Source: a virus. Taken from it: DNA of 39,106 nt. Numbering within the stretch: position 1 is the first letter of the stretch; each line of letters begins with the position of its first letter. The notes beneath the pieces were generated by a model. The model saw nothing but the letters and a program-made list of their open reading frames with translations, ran no database searches and was not told where the DNA came from. The translations under genes were made by a program, and so were the position numbers. This document shows positions 8,501 through 17,311 of this stretch, in pieces. Location of the stretch: positions 1 to 39,106 of the IMG/VR virus record IMGVR_UViG_3300022929_003923. One strand, 5' to 3'.

Positions 8501-11500
8501 CAGTCGCTTCAAATCCACCAGTGTCAACAAATGTTGCTGAAGATGTAGATGTTGCGGTAGATGTAGTAGTTTGGTCGGTTGACCCACCCATAGAAACTAC
8601 AGAATTGGTTACGCCTGCATTGCCTAAATTGTTAAACGCATTTGTAAGTGCGTTTGCCGAGCCTTGAAGCACTATATTGTTAGGTGTAGGGGAAGAATCA
8701 GGATCTCTGTTTGTGTCAGATGTAGGCCAAACCCTCATATCACCAGTGTAATTAAATAGAAGCTCTCCAATACAATTTCTTGGCTTTGACGCAACCAAAT
8801 TTGAGCTAAATACTTGAGTAGTATATGGTAGCGTGATTAAATTGCCAGAGATTGCAGTGTTGGAAGAAAGAACAGAATTATATTCTAGATCAGTGTGATC
8901 TTCCTTAATAATAGGGCCGCCTTCGTGTAGCCTATCATCGATACCAAAGTTCAAATCTATGTCATTGACATTCATCAAGTCATGATTTGTGAATGTATCA
9001 ACGAAGAAGCCATTTTTAAATCTATCCAATCCGTTTGCATCGGGGATTGTTTTATCAGCAGTAGATGACTGAATAAAGTTCAAAGAAGAATAATACTCAA
9101 GTCTTCCGATTCGTTTTTCGATAGACGCAATATCTTGCATAGTGTATCGTCTGTTTTGCTTTACATCAGTACGAACAGCTAAATCTAGTCTTTTATATCT
9201 TCTAGCCAAATCATATGGAATAGAAGGATAAGGAGGTATGTAAAGATCCGAAATCAGCATAACTCCTGGGTTGTAAATGGGCGGTACTGGAGTTGCTTTT
9301 GGTTGGCCTTCTACATTACTAAGGAGTCCATTTTCATCAATAACGATTCTATCAACTCTACCTAACCAATACTCTCCGTCTGTGCTATAAGTTTCTCTTG
9401 GCATAGGAAACTGATAGCCGCCGCTCACTGATCGCAAGTTGAAATCAGAAGATGGGTTTTCTGAGGCAGTTCCTATAGTAGTTGCATCGCTTGCAGTATT
9501 TTCTATGTACGGTCTAAAGTCGATTGCATCCCTAAGATCAACATTATATTTACCTGCAGCCTGATGAATAGGGATTTCATATGTGTAAAAATTTGGATTG
9601 ACCGCAGTTAATTCATCTGCTGGATAAGAATCTACTGCAAAATATGTAGATTGGCTTCCTGCATAGTTAGGATCCAAATAACTTAGTTTAACCAGAATCT
9701 TTTTATTTGTAGTATCTACCGATGTATTATTTTTAATTAGTTTTGAGTGACCATAATAGTTATCGGTTTGTCCGTTAAAAAATTCAAACTGTTCTGAAAA
9801 GTTTGTAGTTGTATCGCTATATGCATCGCCGACAAATACGCCTTCAATTTTATATGTATTACAAATACCAAGATTCCAGGGACCAGAAGCTCCCTCACTA
9901 TTAGTAGCCGTGTCAATTTTTACAAATCTACTTTTAAGCGCAGACAAAGGTACCGGAGTAGTGTCGGTTTGTTTTACTTTAACATAAAGTTTTGCATCAG
10001 CAGTGTTTGATAATGATGTACCAATATCAAACTGAATAGAAGCAGGCCCAGCAGTTACGATGTGAGACTCTTGAATATCAAATATCTCACCTGCGGCATA
10101 AGCAGTACCATCAATAGTTACGGCCTCTTTAAAGACCATAATAAACTCATCATCCAACTGAGATTGAGAGGGAGTCGTGGAGTAAGGGAATGATTGCGTT
10201 CCGCTTACACTGATGGTAGATGTTCCTGTAGTAGTAAATGTAGCATCAATTTCTTTTTGAAATGTGAATGTGTTATCATATGTGTTGATCGGATCAACTG
10301 CAATACTCTTCATTGCCTTTACTGGCATCTGGAAGACCATCACATTTCTTTTCTGATTGAAAATCAGGGGAGAGCCTGCATTGTTGTCAAACAAAACATC
10401 ACCGGCACCATTAAAGTTAGTAGTGGCAGAATCAAAATATACTGAGCGCACATCTCTTAGCGCACCGCCAGACATTTTAATATCATACAAATACAGTCTG
10501 TACACTGCTTCAGGGTCGCCGGGCGTCCCACTTTCTTTCGCTACATGCCTGACTCTTGCAGTACCAATAAGACTTGCTGGGGGAGCGACTGCTCCAAATG
10601 TGCTTGATCTACTTGTGCCTAGAGTTGCCGCATCAAAAGTAAGGTTGGGTGCACCACCGTTTCCAAGTCTTGCATCAGGAATCGTGATTGTTTCATTCAC
10701 GATAAATCCGGTGCCGCCCTCAATTATCTCTACTGAAGCGGCACCTGCTGCCGAGACTCTTACTATAAATCTAGCATCTGAACCAGACGCTTCTGTAGTA
10801 TAGTCTCCTGCATTGATAAGATAAATGCCTTCTAACCGCAGAGACTCTGCCGCTGAAATCGCAGTGACAGAAAGAATTCCTGTATTGCTCATGTTTGCAT
10901 TAAGAGGCGCAGTCCCGAAATTTACAAGACCTGAAGTATTGATATCCCACTCACCTGCCATGTTATTTACACGAACATAGTTTCCGTATACGGTCGAGGT
11001 TGTGATACTTTCTTGTAATCTTGTGTCATTACCTTTTCTTACTGGGAAATAGTTTGGAGCATAAACCTCATTAACTCTGCCCCGTATAACTGCCTTACCA
11101 TCAGAAACTCCAACTGCAATGTGCTGTGATGAGCCTCCTTCGACCAATCCTCCATTGTCATCATCTATATCAAGTAGGTGCTCTCTAACCTCTACTTTAT
11201 AATTTTTGATAGAATAATGACCACTTTCAAGATATGTTCTTTCTGCAAGTCTGTCTCCAATCAACCCATAGATTTTAAGGTCTTCATCGATAACGGATGT
11301 AGACTTCTTACCATCGACTACTTTAAACAAACTTACAAAATTATCTTCAATCGTATCGGTTGCTGGGTCTCTTGTTACAAGCTCGGTATAAACTTTATAT
11401 CTGTCAGCTCCCGGCGCATTGAAATTAAATGTCCCTGTTGCCGGGTCTAACAGCGTAGAATCATCATCAGAAGTTACAATGTCTTCTTTTACTAGAACAC

Positions 11501-12155
11501 CGACATATTTTGTTACCGGTGAACCAAAAGGAGCTACCTGTATTGACTGTGTAGAATGTTCTACAAATTTGCCTTTAAAATAAATAAGCCCTTCTTGTAC
11601 AGAATAGTCAATCGACTGTCCTCGATAATGCTTATTTCTTTCAATGCTAGTATTAGAATCAACAACAAAAGTGTTTCCATTTCGCCCTGAAACTGTGCTG
11701 GTTACTGTTAACACTTCACCTGCGACAAATTTAGAATCCGTATCTGAATTATCACCCGAAGTATATTGAATGTACACGGTTTTTTTAGCGATTGTTTCGG
11801 TGTCTTGACCAGACTTCACTTTTGCGATTACTGCGACATTACCCGATGTTCCGCCTGTTACTGTATCTCCAACATATGTTGCTAAATCGTCATTTGAGAT
11901 AGCAGATCCAAGGTTATCGACATCGTTAATCTTGACAAAATCGTAGTTTTGTAATACATCTTTGCAGCCTAGAACCGGAGCACCATCAACAAATATATGC
12001 TCGCCAAATCTAGCAATTTGATTCTGTAAAATTGTCTGTAGCTGTGTAAGCTCTCTTGCTTGTACAGCATAGCCCGGCTTGAAAAGAATTCTGTTGAAAT
12101 TCTTTGCCGAATCAAAGTCATCGTAGTAAGGACCTGTGTTTAAGTTCAATGCCAT
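5583..12155 (-). CDS. Giant baseplate/fibre protein, DUF4815-type N-terminus
   Basis: A 2190-residue protein with an AGGACAC ribosome site upstream of the ATG at 12155. The N-terminus (FNRILFKPGYAVQARELTQL...ILQNQIARFGEHIF) is the hallmark of DUF4815 structural proteins of T4-like marine phages. Later features, in order: a glycine-turn module (about 470-510, TITIPDARLGNGGAPNLTF), a Thr/Ser-rich low-complexity stretch (TATTTTTTTSELTV), and a Pro/Asp-rich linker (PDPADPPPDPVDPPATV). Next come a beta domain starting GIDPIAQTFFV and, at the C-terminus, two GxGYTxAPTxxFSGGG modules. It occupies the place of gp9/gp10/gp11 after gp8 in T4 order, so it probably joins the baseplate periphery to the fibres. 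This is its largest gene by far; exact role inferred. Confidence 0.75.
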   Translation of the reverse strand: MALNLNTGPYYDDFDSAKNFNRILFKPGYAVQARELTQLQTILQNQIARFGEHIFVDGAPVLGCKDVLQNYDFVKINDVDNLGSAISNDDLATYVGDTVTGGTSGNVAVIAKVKSGQDTETIAKKTVYIQYTSGDNSDTDSKFVAGEVLTVTSTVSGRNGNTFVVDSNTSIERNKHYRGQSIDYSVQEGLIYFKGKFVEHSTQSIQVAPFGSPVTKYVGVLVKEDIVTSDDDSTLLDPATGTFNFNAPGADRYKVYTELVTRDPATDTIEDNFVSLFKVVDGKKSTSVIDEDLKIYGLIGDRLAERTYLESGHYSIKNYKVEVREHLLDIDDDNGGLVEGGSSQHIAVGVSDGKAVIRGRVNEVYAPNYFPVRKGNDTRLQESITTSTVYGNYVRVNNMAGEWDINTSGLVNFGTAPLNANMSNTGILSVTAISAAESLRLEGIYLINAGDYTTEASGSDARFIVRVSAAGAASVEIIEGGTGFIVNETITIPDARLGNGGAPNLTFDAATLGTSRSSTFGAVAPPASLIGTARVRHVAKESGTPGDPEAVYRLYLYDIKMSGGALRDVRSVYFDSATTNFNGAGDVLFDNNAGSPLIFNQKRNVMVFQMPVKAMKSIAVDPINTYDNTFTFQKEIDATFTTTGTSTISVSGTQSFPYSTTPSQSQLDDEFIMVFKEAVTIDGTAYAAGEIFDIQESHIVTAGPASIQFDIGTSLSNTADAKLYVKVKQTDTTPVPLSALKSRFVKIDTATNSEGASGPWNLGICNTYKIEGVFVGDAYSDTTTNFSEQFEFFNGQTDNYYGHSKLIKNNTSVDTTNKKILVKLSYLDPNYAGSQSTYFAVDSYPADELTAVNPNFYTYEIPIHQAAGKYNVDLRDAIDFRPYIENTASDATTIGTASENPSSDFNLRSVSGGYQFPMPRETYSTDGEYWLGRVDRIVIDENGLLSNVEGQPKATPVPPIYNPGVMLISDLYIPPYPSIPYDLARRYKRLDLAVRTDVKQNRRYTMQDIASIEKRIGRLEYYSSLNFIQSSTADKTIPDANGLDRFKNGFFVDTFTNHDLMNVNDIDLNFGIDDRLHEGGPIIKEDHTDLEYNSVLSSNTAISGNLITLPYTTQVFSSNLVASKPRNCIGELLFNYTGDMRVWPTSDTNRDPDSSPTPNNIVLQGSANALTNAFNNLGNAGVTNSVVSMGGSTDQTTTSTATSTSSATFVDTGGFEATVVEADPNDTNSAGEPLGDTVIQTADVVQTATTTTTTTSELTVSSSTLTQTNSVLSVNTNNNFSDYQEGSFTAVTDVQFSNFLRQRQIFVEATRLKPNTRYYLFFDGVSDAFRVRGSTNFSTTARIRQIGLSWFDGLSATQKLASYGTSSLPGSGSWNNGYVTSDSTGRLVLQLKIPPNRYRVGNKILIISDDIKNRQGFVTSSCAGQYSSFVNSTLESSTLNLSTQVPNITMGYVSAGTTTIGTVTTGVSLSLSSESSTEQTSTNINEQFEIIPGAEPDPADPPPDPVDPPATVVPPEVTETPLPEIVFEWEGFDMGLFGSFGIDPIAQTFFVNNGHGIFLKELDVYFRTKSSTNSITMQIREVVNGYPGSLVIPYGNKNLLPSQVNISEDASTATTFSFDEPIYLAPNKEFCFVLLPQGNDPDYNIWVSELGQNKLGTTERIQAEDSSTGVLFVSSNNRSWNAIQAEDIKYSLKRCKFSPIAGKAVFNNEDYDYLKLTDFTNGFFANTDSLHAFDITLTNGGSGYALNDVITLASFGSGTGATLTVTAETSGVVTAFSIGEMGSSYAEGDYSPIAQSSTTGVGSGLTVDITVKTGSVVEFRNKTTACKAYVDANSTFAVGDVLGTGSTQATITAIENRSFNRLFHNFTDMLPSQNSTITYEVFGTKPSGVAIPGNIGLPIGRATQEFTKEEYAIYSKSNESLSLSGAKSFKVEAVLRTPSDLVSPVIDISRAGFDLFVNDINNVSTNEESRNGGDATCRYISRIVQLTRDNLAEDLRVYMDQRVPNDASVEVYAKFRAAEDDGQFRDDLYWVKLETNNLSALPPGRFVEIEYKVPLRNSNLVGLGGDAQDTLEYITDRVSSTSITAGGSGYTAAPTVIFSGGGAWKQATGIAQISAGAVVGITITDPGRGYTSAPTIAFSGGGGTGATATATTSTITFTRYKDFAIKVVLKAGNTSEVPAIKNLRAIAMQA

Positions 12156-12167
12156 CTTTTGGGTGTC

Positions 12168-13760
12168 CTAAAAATTTAAAATTATTTTAACAGTTTCTAC
12201 TTGGTCGGCATCTCTAGTGATGGGCTTTCTGTTGTCTATGTACATAACATCGCCTGTATGATTTGAGATTTCCGGATCTGTCAAACTATTTATACTCATT
12301 CCGGTAACACCGGTATTCAAATTATTCAAAGAAGAGCTAACTGATATTCCAGGATATACTTCCTGTAAGTAAACCGTATCGATTGTTCCATCATTATCAG
12401 AATCTATTTTTTGAATGACTCTAAATCTACCGCCTGAATCGACTGTGATAATATCGTCTAAACTATAATCTTCTGGATTAGATACAGTAACTACATGGCA
12501 AGGGGTGCCTATAGAGGCATTGTAAATAGCAGTCTCAGCAAAATTTTGTAGGTTTTTAATGAGACCAATTTGCCTGAATTCATTTCCGATTATAATATCG
12601 GCGTCAGTACTTGTAAATGTAGCAGTGATTCCGACATTAGTAGCAAATAATTCTTTGGGAGGATTTCCCCCATGCCCTTCATATGGGCTGACAATAGGAC
12701 GCAGAATTGCTCCTGTGCCGTTGCCTGTTGCTTGATCTAATCCTACATGTGCAAATGTGTATCCAGAACCCGGAGAAGTCATTACAATTGCAGTAATAGC
12801 ACCAGCGGCATTTACCGTAGCACTTGCCGTTGCGCCTGCACCGTCACCAGTTATGACCACAACAACATCATTGTTGATGTAGTCTTGTCCGCCCTCAGTA
12901 ATTACTATTCTATCGACTGTGCCCGATATCGCAGTTGATTCAACCGCCTGTTGAAGAGTAGGAGTTTCAGTAGTTCCCAACTCTGCTTCAGCAGTGGCTA
13001 ATGTTCCATCACCGTTAATAGTAACAAACGCAAAGGTATATCCTCTTCCCGCAGTATCTACTGTAATTGAATCAATAGCTCCACCAACAATGTTAGCGGT
13101 TGCAGTAGCTCCTGTGCCGTCACCCTGAATAATCACAGTGGCAGTAGTATACCCAGACCCCCCAGTAGTAACTGAAATAGATGCTATTTCTCCATTGACA
13201 TCAAACTCGGGTTGACCCGCTCCAGCCACCTTTCTTACAGGAATATAATTCTGAGACAAAAACTTTGTTCTGTCAGCCGAACCAACCTGAAACAAAAACT
13301 TCCAAACATATCCATCGTCTAATTCAAATGTGTCAGTTCCAGTAGATGTAGGTTTAATTGTACTCGGTGAATTGTTGTTATTGTCTAAACACTTATAGAC
13401 ATTAAAATCATCCGTAAGAACAAAAAACTTTGCGTCTGCTAGATTAGTAACCCCTGAAAATGCAGGGTGACCCGTTGCATACTCATCATCATATTGGTCG
13501 TAGGTTGTATTTGTTTCCCAATCATAGCGATTAGTTAAAAGAACCGCATCAGCCGCTTCAACCTTTTTAACAAAAAGCATATCATGCTTATATTGTTGCA
13601 AGTAATACTGAGAATCTCTAGGAAGCTCAGGATTGTTGTCATCTGCCCATGGGTAAGCCCTAGAGACAAACATATAATAAAAGTCGTTTTCGTTGTAGAT
13701 GTCCCGATAAAAGGATCTAGCTAACTGTTGACGACCAGTTCTTCTAACTAGCAATGACAT
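12168..13760 (-). CDS. 8: Baseplate wedge protein gp8, with an inserted repeat domain
   Basis: A 530-residue protein; T4 gp8 has 334. Both ends match gp8. The N-terminal half has [10 protein letters not shown] and [13 protein letters not shown] (compare the T4 pattern of DGYVWEYLFE), and the C-terminus [32 protein letters not shown] aligns with the T4 gp8 end (HSGEMIYMENRPPI...). Between them, at about residues 190-345, is an insertion of four glycine-turn repeats of the form GGSGYTxATVxxxGDGTGA. gp8 links wedges in the baseplate. A GGAGTTAG ribosome site precedes the ATG at 13760. The insertion is shared in type with gp7 and the giant protein, so it is probably a surface decoration module. 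Assignment is firm. Confidence 0.85.
   Translation of the reverse strand: MSLLVRRTGRQQLARSFYRDIYNENDFYYMFVSRAYPWADDNNPELPRDSQYYLQQYKHDMLFVKKVEAADAVLLTNRYDWETNTTYDQYDDEYATGHPAFSGVTNLADAKFFVLTDDFNVYKCLDNNNNSPSTIKPTSTGTDTFELDDGYVWKFLFQVGSADRTKFLSQNYIPVRKVAGAGQPEFDVNGEIASISVTTGGSGYTTATVIIQGDGTGATATANIVGGAIDSITVDTAGRGYTFAFVTINGDGTLATAEAELGTTETPTLQQAVESTAISGTVDRIVITEGGQDYINNDVVVVITGDGAGATASATVNAAGAITAIVMTSPGSGYTFAHVGLDQATGNGTGAILRPIVSPYEGHGGNPPKELFATNVGITATFTSTDADIIIGNEFRQIGLIKNLQNFAETAIYNASIGTPCHVVTVSNPEDYSLDDIITVDSGGRFRVIQKIDSDNDGTIDTVYLQEVYPGISVSSSLNNLNTGVTGMSINSLTDPEISNHTGDVMYIDNRKPITRDADQVETVKIILNF
12287..12294 (-). promoter_or_regulatory. Late promoter box TATAAATA inside gp8
   Basis: Exact minus-strand TATAAATA followed by GTTTG within the last codons of gp8, about 132 nt ahead of the giant-protein start at 12155. 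It could boost late transcription of that 6.5-kb gene. Confidence 0.45.
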
Positions 13761-13783
13761 GTTCTAACTCCTATATTAGACTA

Positions 13784-14239
13784 TTAGGTGTCAGAAACAG
13801 TAATGGTCCAAGTGATTTTTAGTGTATCATCTGATCCTTTGTTTACCACAGAAAAAATAGTACGACAAAGCATTGTTCCAGAAGAGGCAGCATTGAACAC
13901 CCCGGCTTCAACAATAGCACCTGTTCCTGTTCCTGCAGGGAAATCCCCGACATACTCAATAGCATTATCAGTGACCGTCGTTGTAGTCAAACCAACTCTG
14001 GATCCAGCAATTGCAGTCCCGAGAGTAGTATCTGAGGCGCCCGGTGCGCTGTTATCTGTACCAACTTCCATATGAGACATTACTGCCTCAGAAGTTCCTG
14101 CCATGCGAGAAGAAATGAAATCAAGTCCAGTATCTACAACAAGGTTAGATACAACTTGCTCACTTTTAATTGTGCCTTCAGGCGAAATAAGTTGTAATTT
14201 AACTCGTCCCTTGGCGTTGAATTTAGATTGATTAAGCAT
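13784..14239 (-). CDS. Predicted virion structural protein between gp7 and gp8
   Basis: A 151-residue, beta-rich protein with a clear AGGAGA site before the ATG at 14239. It begins MLNQSKFNAKGRVKLQLISPEGTIKSEQVVSNLVVDTGLDFISSRMAGTS and continues with MSHMEVGTDNSAPGASDTTL. This pattern (a conserved VVDTGLxFIxSRM followed by MxxGTxxxAxxxxDTxL) recurs in small tail-associated proteins of many phages, but I cannot name a T4 counterpart. T4 has no gene between gp7 and gp8, so this is an insertion relative to T4. It has its own TATAAATA box upstream, pointing to high late expression. A baseplate decoration or fibre role is plausible. Confidence 0.6.
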   Translation of the reverse strand: MLNQSKFNAKGRVKLQLISPEGTIKSEQVVSNLVVDTGLDFISSRMAGTSEAVMSHMEVGTDNSAPGASDTTLGTAIAGSRVGLTTTTVTDNAIEYVGDFPAGTGTGAIVEAGVFNAASSGTMLCRTIFSVVNKGSDDTLKITWTITVSDT

Positions 14240-14276
14240 TTGTTTATAGTCTCCTAGTACTAAAAGGTTGTGTATT

Positions 14277-14284
14277 TATTTATA
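14277..14284 (-). promoter_or_regulatory. Late promoter box TATAAATA
   Basis: Exact T4 late consensus on the minus strand in the 48-bp gap between the gp7 stop and the 151-residue gene, 38-45 nt before its ATG. A second overlapping ATAAATA follows immediately. Spacing leaves room for an ordinary leader with the AGGAGA site. Confidence 0.7.
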
Positions 14285-14287
14285 TGG

Positions 14288-17200
14288 TTAAAATGTAGTG
14301 GAAGATACGCCAGGGTAACTTTCTACATAATCTTCTGCAAAATAATCTCCATTGATATAGTTCTGCATATAGATAACGCCTGCGTCAGATACTTCATAAT
14401 CGTCTGCTTTTATGCCATCAAAAAGAAAAACTGGAGAATCATTCATATCTGGTGTTTCAGTTTTATTCAGACCAATAGTCAGTGTATCTGCATCAGCAGT
14501 TACCGCACTTTCAGTTTTTACTAACTGTGGCTCTAAAGAGGGATCATCGTCTACTGCAACATCGTCTGTTTTATTTAGTTGCAATGCAAGAAGCACTGTT
14601 TCAGCAACATCTGTAGAATCTATTGGGAATCTCTGAATAAGTTTGACAAGCAAAACCAACTCAGTCATATCTACCGAATCGGTGATATTATTCTTCTCAA
14701 AGTCCTTTGCAACATTTTCCGAAATGTCTGGGTTTTCAGACTTTTGCGTTGTAACATCAAATCGGTATACCGTGTCATCAGCATCTGGATTTTCATTTTT
14801 AACTAGTCCAGGTTCAAGAAATGCTTCGTCATCCTGCGTAGAAAACGAATCTGTAATTGCAGGCTTATGGAAACCCAATTCTACTAATTCAGAAACCTCT
14901 ACCGGATCCAGCGGGACAAAAATTCTAAACGCAAACAAATCAGGAACAACATTAAATGTAATGCCAAAATCTACATTATGAAGAATTTGCAAGTCAGAGA
15001 AAGCGACCATGCCTGCAGGGTTAGCTGTTCTTGTTAGCAACTCTCCCCAGATTCCTTTAGATAAAGAAGACCTTACCTGATAAGAATATGATTGATAAAT
15101 TTTATTATCTTGTAGTCTATTGGCATCAGACAGGAATCCCCTAGAATCTTTAAATCTTCCTGGGTAAGTATGTGCAAAACCTGTTGCGCAAGTGAATATG
15201 GCAGTTTCGCCTATATCACTTGTAATGGTAAAATTAAATCCGGGTCTTTGGAAACCTACACCAGTAGCAATGATTTCATAATTAGTAGGATAGCCAGAAG
15301 ATGAAATTGCAGTTACCCGGACATATGCATTGTTGTCAATGCCCGTTAGCGTGTAATCCTCAGCAAAATAATCAATGGCATATACGCCTAATATGTCGCC
15401 CGATTCCGATACTTTAAAAGTATTACCGACTTTGAATCCGCCATTGGCAGCACCGCTGTCGCTCACAACAGAGACACTATTCAAAACTCTAGTCAAGAAG
15501 GCTAATTTATTATTAATGTTATCGATTGTGTTTTCGTTTGCAACATATGTTCTATATGCACTGGTACTTAGTTGAAGTGCCGGTTGATTATTATAACCCT
15601 CGCCCCCTTCAATTATAACAACCTCAGTGATAACACCATCAGTGAGCCTAGCGCCTAAAACTGCCGGTGTACTGATACCATTCCTATCATTGTTGTCAGG
15701 AATAATTGCGATGTCTGGGTTTGCGCTGTATCCTTGCCCGCCATTTAAGATTGTTACGCTGTATATTTTGCCTTCCGTTATATCATCAACATCAAATGTC
15801 AAGTCTACGGCACCACCGGAACCTAACAAACTGTCGGGTATAGTGATTGTTTCACCGGGAGCGTAATCGTCACCAACGGTATCAACTGTTATGCTGGCAG
15901 CACCTACGCCGTCTACAACAACTGTAAATTCTGCCCCAGCACCGTTACCATTTGTAGTGAACCCAGAATTAATGTCGTAAGTGTCTGCAACACGCAGGGG
16001 ATCCGCAGTTCCTATATTAGTCACTGAAGAAATCTTTCCTCCGAGAACCGCAGATATATCTCCTTCAACCCCGTACCCTGGTATGTCAGTTCCTGCAGGG
16101 ACATCAATTGTCAACTCAAATGCTGTAGGATTTGTGTACGCAATTTTCTTCGCTCTTAAAACCGAAGTGTTTATAGGAACTCTTGCAGTGATAGAACCGG
16201 TAGAATCATAATAATAGATATCTACTTTTCTTCCCCTGAATTGAAGAGGATCAAACAATTCACCATCAGTTCTTTCTATGTTTTGGTATACTTTGATTGA
16301 GGTTTCTTCACTCCAAATACCATCAGAAGGCCTTAAAACATATTCATATGGCTTGAATACATCTACTTCTTCTCCATACACCATTCTAAAGAATGTCTTA
16401 ATGCTTTCGCTTGATCCTTTAGACGAATAGAAATCTCTAATTCTTTTAATTAGAAACCTAGTATCCATCTGTTTATCTTCAGGAAAATCAATCGCATACT
16501 GTTGTAATAGAGACTCTAAGAAATCTCCGTGATAGTGCGATACACTGAATCTGTCAATCAACTCCTGAAGCACATAGTTGGGAGAAGCAGTAGATGTACC
16601 TAAAGATGCTGTATAACTATCATCTGCATCCATAAAAGAAAAGTACGCTTTAATGAATTCAGCATACTTAGGATACTCTATTCTAACCCATTCTGGAATT
16701 TCAAATTCAGTAATATAAGAAGTGTTTTGATGAAAATATTGTTGTGGTCTATTGATAAAGTCAATAGAAGGTGTAAAAATTGCACCTGAGCCGCCGCCTG
16801 AAATTGAAGTAACTTCTAATTCTATATTTCTGGCAGACCCATCTCCCCCAATCGCAGTATCAGCAATATAGATTATATCGCCTTCAGCATAGCCAGTTCC
16901 TTTCGTAGTTACAGTAGCACCAGTAACTTCACCAACATTGTTGACTACAATTCTAAACAGAGCACCACTACCTACACCAGAAGAACCAACTGCTGAAACA
17001 TTTAAAAATGTCCCAGAGTCTCTATTTTCATCTACTTGAGAATCAAAACTTACCGAAGAAAGTGAGCCAATAAGTTTCACATCAGGAATAGTCGCATATC
17101 CATCACCCGGTTCTGTGATGGATATTGATTCAACAACATTATTAGCAATCTCTAAACTTACTACTGCCTGTATATTCTGAGTTACATCGACTGTAGAGTC

Positions 17201-17311
17201 AGGGGGAGAAACATAAACCGTTGGGGGATCCGAGCTACTATACCCGTTACCTGGATTGGTTATTTCAATAGACTGTATATACCGTCTAAAATTAGGACCA
17301 GTTCTAGCCAT
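14288..17311 (-). CDS. 7: Baseplate wedge protein gp7
   Basis: A 1007-residue protein; T4 gp7 has 1032. It sits directly after gp6 with a TAATG junction, as in T4. The central segment EWVRIEYPKYAEFIKAYFSFMD...FLESLLQQYAIDFP...FLIKRIRDFYSSKGSSESIKTFFRMVYGEEVDVFKPYEYVLRPSDGIW carries the characteristic signature of phage wedge proteins (given here as pieces). The N-terminus and middle carry glycine-turn modules (NPGNGYSSSDPPTV, GGQGYSANPDIAI). One resembles the giant protein closely (ETITIPDSLLGSGGAVDLTF). The C-terminus has imperfect LEPxLVKxE repeats. gp7 nucleates the wedge and contacts gp10 and gp8. Length, order and signature agree. Confidence 0.75.
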   Translation of the reverse strand: MARTGPNFRRYIQSIEITNPGNGYSSSDPPTVYVSPPDSTVDVTQNIQAVVSLEIANNVVESISITEPGDGYATIPDVKLIGSLSSVSFDSQVDENRDSGTFLNVSAVGSSGVGSGALFRIVVNNVGEVTGATVTTKGTGYAEGDIIYIADTAIGGDGSARNIELEVTSISGGGSGAIFTPSIDFINRPQQYFHQNTSYITEFEIPEWVRIEYPKYAEFIKAYFSFMDADDSYTASLGTSTASPNYVLQELIDRFSVSHYHGDFLESLLQQYAIDFPEDKQMDTRFLIKRIRDFYSSKGSSESIKTFFRMVYGEEVDVFKPYEYVLRPSDGIWSEETSIKVYQNIERTDGELFDPLQFRGRKVDIYYYDSTGSITARVPINTSVLRAKKIAYTNPTAFELTIDVPAGTDIPGYGVEGDISAVLGGKISSVTNIGTADPLRVADTYDINSGFTTNGNGAGAEFTVVVDGVGAASITVDTVGDDYAPGETITIPDSLLGSGGAVDLTFDVDDITEGKIYSVTILNGGQGYSANPDIAIIPDNNDRNGISTPAVLGARLTDGVITEVVIIEGGEGYNNQPALQLSTSAYRTYVANENTIDNINNKLAFLTRVLNSVSVVSDSGAANGGFKVGNTFKVSESGDILGVYAIDYFAEDYTLTGIDNNAYVRVTAISSSGYPTNYEIIATGVGFQRPGFNFTITSDIGETAIFTCATGFAHTYPGRFKDSRGFLSDANRLQDNKIYQSYSYQVRSSLSKGIWGELLTRTANPAGMVAFSDLQILHNVDFGITFNVVPDLFAFRIFVPLDPVEVSELVELGFHKPAITDSFSTQDDEAFLEPGLVKNENPDADDTVYRFDVTTQKSENPDISENVAKDFEKNNITDSVDMTELVLLVKLIQRFPIDSTDVAETVLLALQLNKTDDVAVDDDPSLEPQLVKTESAVTADADTLTIGLNKTETPDMNDSPVFLFDGIKADDYEVSDAGVIYMQNYINGDYFAEDYVESYPGVSSTTF

